This document shows positions 37,054 through 48,099 of a stretch of 64,000 nucleotides of DNA, piece after piece (the first letter of the stretch is position 1; the number at the start of each line of letters is the position of its first letter). The position numbers were made by a program, and so were the translations under genes. The DNA is from Warburgia ugandensis (taxonomy: Eukaryota > Streptophyta > Magnoliopsida > Canellales > Canellaceae). The stretch spans positions 52,069,257-52,133,256 of the forward strand of contig CP141128.1 in assembly GCA_035236585.1 (NCBI GenBank). The letters run 5' to 3'. The notes under the pieces were generated by a model, which saw only the letters and a list, made by a program, of their open reading frames with translations, was not told where the DNA came from and did not search any database.

Positions 37054-39130
37054 ATAAAACCAGCCCACCATGGCCTCCATGGTGACTGTAGATATATTCT
37101 TGAAAAGGGTGAACACCTCTAGTAGTTTCCCATTACCACAGCCGTCGAGAAAAGGGACAAGTGTCACTTTGGGCAATGATACCTACCACCTTTGGTGGTT
37201 AGAGATTGGGAAGCCAACCTCATACACAAACTACCTTTTAGCATAGTGCCCTCTAGGCTCATTATCCTAGAAAGATAAATAGACATGTGTGTTCCAATTT
37301 TAAGCATTTAACACATTCAAAGTCATGCAATTTATGCAATCTATTTCAAAACATGCAAATTATACATTTATGAAATTCTAGAATAATGGTAAGCTATGAA
37401 AGATATAAGTATTGATATTATCAATCAAAATCATAAATCATTTATCATTTTAAAAACATACTCAACACAAAAATAATTTTAAGTAATTCATTTAAGTTTG
37501 GAATTTTGTTAAAAACCTAGTAGCAACAAACTACCTAAAAGATGTCACTTAATTTAGCGTTTTTCTTCAATTCGAATCCTAAATCTCCGTCAATCTCCTT
37601 GCAAAATCTTTAGTATAAATTAAGTGTAAAAATTTAACTATTATTTCTCAATCTCTATTGATCATTGGTTAGATTCATAGATTAACAACCTAGATCATCG
37701 AACTAGACTCCAATCATATCTATTAATGGTCAAATTTATGGTCTAAGGATTAATGTCCTTAATTCATGGTTGATATGGGTATATAGATCTTCTAAGTTAC
37801 CCAATGGATAACTTCTTGGGCTTTGATCATCGTTGGTCTTATAGAAATATGAGAATTTCATATTCTTTAGGCAATGATTAGTTAAAATGGTACTTTGATC
37901 CTAAATTTTATTATATAATTTGGTCCACATCCTCAATACAAATTGAACAGACTTTTTTTATTATAAATTAGACTTGTATGGCTCTTAGAATTAGAAATTT
38001 TGTGTTTCAAGTCTGTTTAATTATCCAAATTGAAATTCTATATCCAAAACAGAAAAAAACAAGGTCACCAGTGGTGACTATCCATCACTGGAGAAGATAA
38101 CCAGCGTAGCTGCTACCAATGACGTTTTTTAAGTCGGATCGACTCCTCATGAAATAGGTTTGTAGATATGGCTCTTGCCTTTACTCCCTTCAAGTTTGGA
38201 GTTGTTTCACATTGATTTAATGCCAGAAAATGAGATTTTCTTATCAGATGAGCACTAAAAAACTATATGTTGCTACAATTGAAACTTCAACTTGATCATT
38301 GTTGAAACTAGCTCCAATTCAAAAATTTTGAGAGGGCTTTTGATCCTCTCTTCAAGAGGAACCCAATGGTGTGTTAGATTGGTGATCCACCACTGTTCAG
38401 GTGATAATTGTTGAGATCTAAACAGTAAGCATAGTTACATTTGCCAGAATTGATGAAGAAATAGGTGGCCAGAATCCTTTGCTGCAAGAGGAGATGGAGA
38501 AGAAGAGAAAGAGGGAAGAGAAGTGTGTGATGGAGGTGAGAAAAGAGAGCCTTTATCATCAGTGATCCAAATTCCTCATGGGCGGTGCATTCGTCAACTT
38601 TCTCCCCCGACAGTGACAAAGTCAGAAACGGAGGGAGGTGTCGATATCAAAAACGTCCCCCTCCACTTTGGACTCCCTTTTTTTTTTTTTTACAAAAATG
38701 CTCTTATACTTGAAATTTCCTAACTTTCTCATCCAAACTCCAATTTAATTGTTCTTTGCGTCATTGAATTCCATCTTTTGTGTAGAATATATTTATGATA
38801 GTTTTTCTAACAAATTTGACTTCTATAAGTTCTCACATATAAAATTCAAAATTTATAAAACATTAATCCTTCTATTCCATCCAATTTTCTAAAATAAAAT
38901 AGGATTTGCAAATTCAAATAGTTACATCATTACCCTACAAAGAATTTAGTCTCGAAATTCCACAATTTACTACTCACTAAAGAGTTCAAGATGTTTGTCC
39001 TTCATTTCCAATTATTAAGGTTTTAACACTTTATTTGTCTTCTATAAAATGCCCATTCATAAAATTATATTTCACCTCTTTTTCAAGTAAAAATTGCATA
39101 AAATAAGCTTTGAAATTTTTGGTTATTACA
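37054..39130 (-). mobile_element. family C LTR 3, right part
   Basis: Resumes after the B insertion and ends 'tttggttattaca' like the other C LTRs. It is the outer end of the array, followed by G-like LTR sequence. A target duplication cannot be tested because the array's left outer end is lost. Confidence 0.85.
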
Positions 39131-39997
39131 AAGGTGGCTACCATGTATTCAGAAAGGTGGGTAGGCATCACCTTTTAGGATGTTGTCATGGAGCTCCTTC
39201 ACTTTTAAATATATTATTTGGTCATTGGAAAAGAGAGAATTGGAAAGGAGAAAATAGGAAAAATGGGAAAGCATCTAGGGTTTTGAGGTATTTGGGTGTA
39301 ACATAGAATTAGGAATTTTTCAGTTAGGAAACCACCTAAGATGATAACCAAGCAAGGGGGAGGCATCACTTTTTTTCAGAAGGTGCCTCCCTCCTTAATA
39401 AAAAATCATGGAACTCTAATTGGAATGGGGAAATATATGAAAAAGCAAATGGCAAGTGGGATTTTCTTTGTTGATTGGTCCACTCATGCATGATCATCGT
39501 ACCAATTACAATTTCCCTTCAAAATCTTCTAATTATTCTTTCAAAATCACTTTTTTGACCTAGGTTTGAATTGATCCTCCAATCATGTGGCTTGATGGAT
39601 AACTTTGACAACTCATTCCTTGGTGGCTAAGTCCCTTGGCTTCAAAGCTTGAATGACTTTGCTTCCTTATGTTTCCTTGTTAGACTAGGAAACCTGATGC
39701 ATGGCTCCAATTCTCATGCAAAGGTGATTGAAATGTATGGCATTTTTCATGCACCACTTTAGTCACCTTTGAAGCTTTACAATTCCTTCTTGCTTGCCTT
39801 AAGATGATATTGGATCTTGATTTAGCTTTGAAATGCTGAATTTTAGGTCTTAGGCCTTCTTATGATCTTGATCTTCGAATACTATCTTACTTGATATTGG
39901 CTGTTGGATCATCATCTCAACCCCTATAAAAGATGAAAACCCTAATTAAAACCTAAAAATTTATGACCATTCACATACTTACTCTAGATTTGTACTA
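39131..39997 (-). mobile_element. G-type LTR sequence after the C array
   Basis: 39310-39420 aligns with 22230-22330 ('ggcatcacttttttt', 'cctccctcc') and 39590-39990 with 22830-23090. It also mirrors 8492-7990 in the opposite direction. Probably the continuation of the LTR broken at 25224. It is cut at 39998 by an F LTR. Confidence 0.6.
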
Positions 39998-41622
39998 ACC
40001 CTAATTTTTGTAAATTCATTGAAAAACTCAATAAAGTTTGAGTTTTCAGAAATTCTGGCTGGAATACTAGGTTATTGAAAATGCTCTTTTTATAGAGATT
40101 AAAACATGATTTAAAACTTATAAATTATAAATGTACTTAAAATACCAATTGAAATGACACTAAGTATGTTCAATTCTGAGTTAAGATGAAAAATCCCTAA
40201 TTTTCTTCATTTTTATGAATAAAAGGGTAAAATGGTAAATTTACCTATAATTGAGGTCTAAGACATCAATATTTAAAATGTAATCAGAAATACAATTCCA
40301 ATGCCACTAAGTATGTTCAATTTCGAGTTCAGGAGAATAAAATGGATTTTTCTCCATAAAGGGCAAAATGGTCCTTTCCCACCTTATGGGGCCCACAAAC
40401 GAATCCAACAACTAAAAAGTGTGTAATGAGTGGTCAAACATCTACCAGCTTCTAGTGGAGAAGGAGTGGTAGTGGAGGATCCAATGTTAATTTAATATTT
40501 AAAAGAATTAAAACATAATTATTACAAGTAATTATGAAAAATATAAAACACCTATAAATACCCCTCCAAAAATGTTCATTAAAATTCCAATGAAATCAAC
40601 TTACTTACTCTAAAAAACCATATCTATATTCCTTACCAAAATTCCAAAACTCCAAAAAATCTCCCTTCTTGCACTTTCTCTCTCCTCTCTCTAATTGGAA
40701 CAAGAGACCAAAATTCAATTTGGCACTCTGTCCGAAATTGAATCTCACAAATCCCACACTCATATAATCCTAGACTACCTTATCTACAAAATCCCCAAAT
40801 TAATTTCATAATCCAACGGTGTAATCAATGGGAAATCATAAAACCAAGGACTATCGAGCTATCTTATCATCAAAGGGTATTTATTTCAAATTAGGCTTCA
40901 AATCTATATTGTTTCTCTAGCTAGGTAGGTGGAAACACTTTCTATTACTTATTTCATGTTGTTTTATGCAATTTTTATTTTTCTGTAATTAGTTTTAGGT
41001 TAAACTTTATAAAAATAAAGTAAGGACCAAAACCCTTCAATTTTGGATGATGGAGGGCTCAGATAGAAAATCTGACCCATCCAATCACTCCTGAAGGGTC
41101 TAAAACCCCTAGGGTAGAAGTTTCAGGAAATTCTATAGAGTTTTGAGCCTTTGATTGAAGAGTATTGATTGGACGGTCCAAAACAGATCGTCCAATTTCC
41201 CAAATCAAATCAGGATTGCAGGACATGCTATGAAACACCAGACAGAGACGTGCCCTGTGGGAGTGTCTCCGCACACGCTGGGTGCAATGTCGTCTGATGA
41301 GATGATCGTGCGATAGCGCAGATCACAAGGTAGTGCATTACATGTGTGTCCTGGTGATGAGCATGCAGCGACTGCTCTACCCTATCAATCTGGGCCATCC
41401 GTTCGATTGGGCCCAAATCAAATATGGACCCTAAAAATGACCGTGAACTTCACAGTTCAATTGTGGAGTCATCTGAAGTTGAAATTGAGATCGGAAAGAA
41501 GTTATGGAAATCTTATAACATCTATTTTCTTTTGAAACCATAATATTAATAAAAACATTCAAGAAACTTTATATTTTCAATAATTAAGCTTCTAATTTTG
41601 ATGATCTGAGATGATTAGATCT
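39998..41622 (+). mobile_element. F LTR fragment (5' part)
   Basis: Follows 15397-17000 closely, from 'ccctaatttttgtaaatt' through the TATA box at 40551 to 'gatgatctgagatgat'. It then switches abruptly to an A LTR at about 41623. Divergence from the F solo LTR is roughly 10% by eye. Confidence 0.8.
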
Positions 41623-43618
41623 TGAGGAGGCCACCCCAAACCTCTTGGCATAGCTCCCACGAGCTTATCAGCCCAAATCATATCAGATCAAACAAGCGAA
41701 AACCTGTTTTTCAAAACCTGTCCTCTTTGGGTCCCTCACAACTGCTTGGCCCTCACAAATGCCTACCCAGCATCTTTTGGGCACTCCAGTGTCCTTTGGT
41801 AACCCTCAAGGACATGCAATCTTTCAAAAACTCAATGCTCACATATCATGCAATATATGCATTTGTTTGTAAAACATATCTATGCATAATGTATATGCAA
41901 TTATTTGCAAAACATATCTATGCATAAAGCATTTATCATATGTATGCTGAATTAAGTCATGCTAAACAAGTTATATAACTTATACTTGAAACATGCATAA
42001 AACAATCATGGCTCTTTCAAAAAGTCTAGTAGCGATAGAGCACCTACCTCAAAGTCTCCTGGAGTCGTGTCCTTTAGCACTCAACCTGTCCCTGGGTCTC
42101 ATTTATAAACTCCTGGGTATGAATGGATACAAGGAGTCCTTATTAATTTTAATCTATTTAGACATTAGATTACTAAATCTGCTGTTTAGGGTCAATGGTC
42201 CTTGCCTAATTCATTGCCAGGCTAGCTCCTATAATATGGACCTACTTATCCAATAGTTAAATTCTATGAATGGTTCTATGATCCTAATTTTAAAGTCTCA
42301 TTAGGTCTGCGTATCCCGGTTCCCAGGACAGCCGTGCATCCTGGTTGAACCGCGACCACCTCACGTGCGTGTGCGCCTAAAGGTCGTGCCAGAGACCGCG
42401 TTTTGTACACGCACATGCATGCTCAAGTGATGCGCTATGACGTGCATCATCACACAGATGTAGCTTGTAGCATGGCGTGTCTCAGCTCCCATGGCACCCC
42501 GTGCATCCTGGTCAAGCTAGGACTTGTGCCCCATGTCGCGCACGTACCCGAAGGCCACACCTGGGACAGTGTTCACACGTGCACAAGCATGCCTAAGCGA
42601 CGCGCTATGGCGCGCATCATCGCACGGACGCACCTTGTAGCATGGCACGTCTCAGCTCCCAAGGCACCCCGTACACCGTGGTTGAGCCAGGACCCGTGCC
42701 CCATGTCGCACGCGCACCTGAAGGCCATACCTGGGGCAATGTATGCACTGTCGTACACTTGGAACTTGTCCCAGGGACCCAGTCCCAGGTGCACGTGGTG
42801 CTTGGCATCCTTGGGACGCCTGGCTCGTGCAGGTCTGGCCCAAGCGATCGTGGGGTGCTTTTCTGGCCAAGAACCCGGCTGAGAATGACCGGAAAGGACT
42901 AGATCCTACATGGATCTGGCCTGGGGGAAGCAAATGGAAAGGAAAAGGAGGGACGGCTTACCTTGCAGCCGGAGATGGTGCTCTTCCCGCCTGTCCAAAC
43001 CCTTGTTGCCAGAAAAAACTCGATGAAGGCGGAAACTCCTATTGCCAGACCGGAACGGAGAAGGGCATGGGGAAAAATGGCAATGGCTGGCCTGACTTGG
43101 GCCTGGCCATTGCCAAAAAATGCAAAAAGATGGGTTTCCAGTTTTTGCCGGAAACCTCAGTCTCAAACGACTAGAAAAATGCAATTTGAAGAGGGGGGAA
43201 GATGGGGTTTTTATAGAGGAGTGAAAGGCGGTGCCCCTCAATGGCAATGCCGCCATTTCCCCTGGTGTATTCTAGAGAAATCATGAAAAAACAGGTTTCT
43301 GGGAGGGTCTAGAGGTTGAAGACGACAGGGGGTGCCGTTATCAAAACGGTCCCCTGCATTTTTCGTCCCTTTGTCATTTTAACTGTTTTTTTGTTTAATT
43401 TCCAGAAATACCCCTATCTTTAAATGGCTGTAACTTCTTCATACGAACTCCATTTTGGGTGATTTTTGAGGGGTTGGATTCCATTTTTTGACTAGAATCT
43501 AATGGTACTAAGTTTCCTTACAAATTCCTTCATTTACAATTTTAAATAAAGTGAAACATTTAACTCAGTTTATTTTCTAATTTTTGTTAAAAATAGTGTA
43601 AATTGCTCGGGCATCACA
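41623..43618 (-). mobile_element. A LTR fragment, subtype with doubled GC-rich block
   Basis: Matches 56515-58473 of the A solo LTR and ends 'ctcgggcatcaca'. One end of the LTR is missing at the join with the F fragment. It holds the GC-rich block at 42300-42900 with an imperfect tandem duplication, and a minus-strand TATA-like 'ctataaaaacccc' at about 43204-43216. Confidence 0.8.
42415..42760. repeat. 170-bp imperfect tandem duplication, CpG-rich
   Basis: The block from 'gcatgctcaagtga.gcgctatg' through 'cgcacgtacccgaaggcc' repeats with a period of about 170 ('gcgctatg' at 42432 and 42602). The A solo LTR also has two copies (57285-57580, slightly shorter period). The LTRs at 45430 and 51169 have one. 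Confidence 0.75.
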
Positions 43619-44825
43619 GCGAAGTGGGGATGGAGGAGGTTCCTTAACTCTTCTCCAATGGATTGTCATTGATCTTAGGGGAGTTTGGAAAAAGTGATCT
43701 CTCACCCTTTGTTTCACCAAGATTTAGCTTTCAAGTACTAGGGAAAGGTAATAGATAAAACTTTTTCTTATTTTTCACCTCTTATTTATAGAGTTTGAGG
43801 AGTGGAAGCCCTAAGGATGGATGGTTAAGATCTAAGCCACTTAATTAGATTTGAAGGAATGGCTAGATGAAGGGAGTGTGTTTTGCTATATATGGGAGTG
43901 GAATGGAAATATAAATAGAATAAGATGGAAAAGAAAATAAATAGAAAGAGAAAAGGCTAAGGGAGGAAGCGAATGGGTGAGGAAAGGAAAGAGGAAAGAA
44001 AGAGCCAGATTAGGAGGGAATGAAGGAAGGTGGAGTGGATTTAGTAAGTGTGTCCAAGGGGGGAAGTATCTTTTTCCAAATTAGGAAGGTGAGATGGAGT
44101 TTGGCATGAGTAGGGTAAGAAAGTGGAGTGGGAGAAACAAGGAAAGTGGTAGGGTGGTTATGAAGGTATATTTGAGTGGTTAGGAAAGAGAATTGCTTAA
44201 TAAGGAAGGAAGAGAATCAAATTAGGAGGTTGGTTGAATTTTGGTCAAACTTCTAAGGTGGGGCCTTGTTTTTCAAGTGGATATAGTGGAGTGGAATAAG
44301 AAGGTGGTGAGATGGAAAAGGAAAGAAGTAAGATAATGGGTAGGTAAGGAATAAGTGGGAATGGAAGGAAAGTAAACAAAATGGAAAGTAGGTAATGAAA
44401 CCTAAGGATTTCCAAAATTAGAAATGCATGTAATGAGGGTGGAATTCAAGTGGGTGTACGTGATTTATTTGTAGATGCTTAACATTTATGACCATTGGAT
44501 GAAAATGGATGGTTGAGATCTTCCTTTGCTTAGGGTTTTGGGTTGACTTTGCAACATGGGAAAGGTAGCTAGGGTTTTAATCTTTTCAATACTTCATTCC
44601 TAGTCCTTAGATCATGCTCACCATTACTTGAATGGATGGGATCCCTTTAGGACATGTAGATCATCCTTAGGCTTCCTTTTCTCTCCACCATTGGGTTGAA
44701 TTGCCCAGGGATGGGTGGCCTTGATTTCTTAGAGATATATTCATATATTTCACATGGGAGCAAGTATGGTTCACTAGGTTTCATGGACAAGACTTCTAAT
44801 CATTGGTTGATCTTCTTCTTTTGGT
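43619..44825 (-). mobile_element. LTR fragment resembling that of element H
   Basis: It follows the layout of 61740-62510: 'cttctccaa', 'gtagct/ttagct', 'ttatagagttt', long GGAAAG-rich stretches, then 'ttctctccaccat' and 'ggatgg.tggat'. It could be the far LTR of element H, with the A array now lying between it and the H internal region. Similarity is moderate. No coding content. Confidence 0.5.
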
Positions 44826-45429
44826 TGAGCTAAGTCCTTCAAGATCCATACCTTTGTGACCTAGTTCGAGTCACAGTCATTTATTAATATCATCTTGCAT
44901 GCTCATCCCTCTTAGATTATCATCAAAATTCTTCTCAAAGTCTGTCTTTTACATCCCCTATCATACTCATATTATATCCTTGTGATAGTGTACTCATATT
45001 ATGATATTCTTTATGATGGTAAGATAGCCATCTAGGTTCTTTGATTTTCTCACCTTTGATGAGATTACTTTATTGCAGGTCAGAACTATCTACTAACAAG
45101 TTCACTAACATCCTCATTCATCATTCTCATAATATATGAGTTTTTATATTTGCACCACACAACAATCCTTAATCCTTAAGTCGTCTTAGACTAGATTTTT
45201 GGATAAGGGTTGCACTATCCTCTGCTTCATTATTTGTTAAACCAAGCTGTGTTTCACCTATTTATTTATGGTGAACTGCCTTGAGCATTAATATTGTAAT
45301 CCTCAAATAGAAGTAGTCATCTCTACTACTCCTTTTTATACTACTTATTCTTGCTTTTCTCTATTGTCCATGACCCTTGGACATGTTGGACTGGCTGTGA
45401 AAGGATAAAACCTGGGCTCTGATACCAAC
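44826..45429 (-). mobile_element. partial family A internal region (left member of array)
   Basis: Near-identical to 50565-51168, about 1-2% different by eye, ending in the PBS TGGTATCAGAGC (minus, 45416-45427) next to the LTR. It shows that the LTR at 45430 also headed another internal region. Confidence 0.85.
45416..45427 (-). other. initiator-Met-type primer-binding site, A array (left)
   Basis: TGGTATCAGAGC on the minus strand, two bases from the LTR. Confidence 0.9.
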
Positions 45430-48099
45430 TGTGACAACCCAGGTTTTCTCATTCATTTTTAAATGCAAGATCTAAATTCCTAAGGCGGGATGCATCCCTA
45501 TTTGAAAACCATTTTATAAAAACCATGCAATGCAGCAAAAAATCTTTTGTTTTAAACACATTTTGAAAACCCCAAGTGTCATTTGCTTTCACAACTATCA
45601 AAGTAGTTTTTGAAAAACTTCAGAAATCATAAATGTTTCTTCCCTAGGTCTATCCAGTCACAACACAAAGCCCAACTGTAAATAAATACATGTCCAAAGG
45701 GTTGAGAGTTTACTTGTATAATTGTCTCCTTTTTTATTCACTTGGTCATAGCACTAACATAGGCGTCCTCTACTCATGGATGGAACTATCCTGAAAAATG
45801 TTAATGATAGGGTGAGTATATACTATACCCAGTAGGAGTCTATTACTACTAGGTTTGCAATGCATGCGATGTTTAAAATCATGTGCTCATAATAACATAT
45901 GCATGTTCGAATAATCACGTTCAATATCGATATTAAAAACCACTGTCAAACTGGAATACTGACGACTTAAAGAAATATCATAATCCAAGTCAAAAGTATC
46001 ATATATCATAAACATAATGATGTGTATCAGATGCTCAACTGAATCCAACACATGGATATCTGGTATGGTATGGTCGACCAACCTCATATCATGCCATATG
46101 CAATGCAAATAAGTCCACAAAACCATAGGGTCCAACTATGCCCACGACCTCGCCACTGTGTGGTCCCCGAGTACCTAGGGACACAGCGTCATAGCCTCCA
46201 CAGGGCATATGACACATCGACCCAGTGCCGTGACACCAGTGGTAGCCCCCTGTACCACATGCAGTCGACGTAGGGACATGCCCTTTTTGGGAGTGGTACC
46301 CAATCCACCTAATAGTGGTAGAGGCTGGGAGGCCACCCCAACCTCTCGGCATAGCAGCCACGAGCTTACTAGCCCAAATCATATACGATCAAACAAGAAA
46401 AAACATCTCTTTTCCAAAACCTGTCCTCTTTGGGTCCTTCACAACTACCTACCCAGCATCTTTTAGTAACCCTGAAGGACATGCAAATTTTGCAAGGACT
46501 CAATGCTCACAAATCATGCAATATATGCAATTATTTACAAAACAGGTCTATGCATAGTGTATTTATCATATGCATGCTGAATTCATTTATATGCTAAACA
46601 AGTCATATACGTATACTTAAAACATATTGTCTCAAACAATCATGACTCTTCTTAAAAGTCTAGTAGCGATAGAGCACCTACCTCAAAGTCTCCTGGATTC
46701 GCGTCCTTTATCGCTCAACCCGTCCCTGGGTCTCATTTATAAACTCCTAGGTATAAATGAATACAAGGAGTCCTAATTATTTTCAATCTATTTAGACATT
46801 AGACCGCTAGCCCTGCCTATTGGGTCCCTGGTTCTTGCCTAATTCACTGTCAGGCTGGATCCTATGATGTGGACCTACTATTCCATAGCTAACTTTGTAA
46901 ATTGTCCTTTAATCTTCACTTTAAAGTCTTGTTGGGTCCACGTGTCCCAATTCCCTCACGTGCGTGCGCCCTTAAAGGCCGTGTCAGGGACCGTGTTTTT
47001 GCACGCGCACATGCATGCTCAGGTGACGCGCTATGACGCATCATCGCACGGGCGCACCTTGTATCATGGTGCGTCTTAGCTCCCAGGGCACCTCGTGCAC
47101 CCTGGCCGAGCTAGGACCCGTGCCCTATCTCACGCACACACCCGAGGGCTGCTCCTGGGATAGTGTACGTATTGTCGTACGCCGGGAGCCCATCCCTGGG
47201 ACCCTGTCCTAGGCACACATGGAGCAAGGCATCCCTGGGATGCCTGGCTCATGCAAGGTAGTCTGGACTTGGCTTGGGGCGTTGTGTTCGTGCAGGGCCG
47301 TCTGACCAGCTTGGGAACGTCCTCCAACCCAGAAATCCGGCTGGAAAAAGGTCAGATCCGGCATGGATCTTGGCCTGGGGGAAATGAAATGGAGGAAAGG
47401 GAAGGAGGGGCTTACCTAGGCAGCCTGGGGATGCCCTTTTCCAGGTGGTGCGGCTGCTCCTTTCCTCCTAAAAACCCTTGGCTGTTGGAAACTCGAAGAA
47501 GGGGAAAATCCCATTGCTAAGACCGGAGAGAAGAGAGGGGAATGGGGAGACAGGAATGGCCGGCCTAACTTGGGCCTGGCCATTGTCGAAAAACTCAGAG
47601 AGATGGGTTTGAGACGAGTTTTTGGTTTTACCAAAAACCCCAGTCTCAAACGACTGAAAATGAAAACCCATTTTGAAGAGGGGGGAAGATGGGGTTTTTA
47701 TCGAGGAGTGAAAGGCGGTGCCCCTCAATGGCGGTGCCGCCATTTTCCATAGTGTATTCTAGAGAAATCATGAAAAAATGGGTTTCTGGGAGGGTCTAGA
47801 GGTTGAAGACGACAGGGGGTGCCGTTATCAAAATGGCCCCTGCGTTTTTCGTCCTTTTTTTTGTTTTATTTCCAGAAATACCCCTATCTTTAAGTGCTTG
47901 TAACTTCCTCATACGAGCTCTGTTTTGGGTGATTTTTGAGGCGTTAGATTCCATTTTTTGAGTAGAATCTAATGGTATTAAGTTCCCTCACAAATCCCTT
48001 TGTTTACTATTTTAAATAAAGTGAAACATTTAACTCAGTTTATTTCCTATAGAATGTTCAATTTTTGTTAAAAATAGTGTAAATTACTTGGGCATTACA
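45430..48099 (-). mobile_element. family A LTR, left/shared LTR of the array
   Basis: Plus-strand ends are TGTGACAACCC and GGGCATTACA. Length about 2.67 kb, typical of Del/Tekay LTRs. It has a PBS on its left and a PPT on its right, so it is shared by two internal regions. The GC-rich block (46930-47330) is single copy. By-eye divergence from the LTR at 51169 is about 5%, much of it C-to-T type. That suggests a few million years or more, depending on the rate. Confidence 0.88.

Noticed and set aside
41622-41927. Frame related to frames at 46209, 52172 and 56628
   Set aside because: Family A LTR sequence on its antisense strand; not a gene family.
42403-43286. Overlapping frames of 86-159 residues on both strands in the GC-rich block (also near 47.2-47.7, 52.7-53.5 and 57.3-58.2 kb)
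   Set aside because: They recur only because the LTR recurs. Frames are open on both strands at once, as expected from GC-rich sequence with few stops, and no protein family is recognisable.
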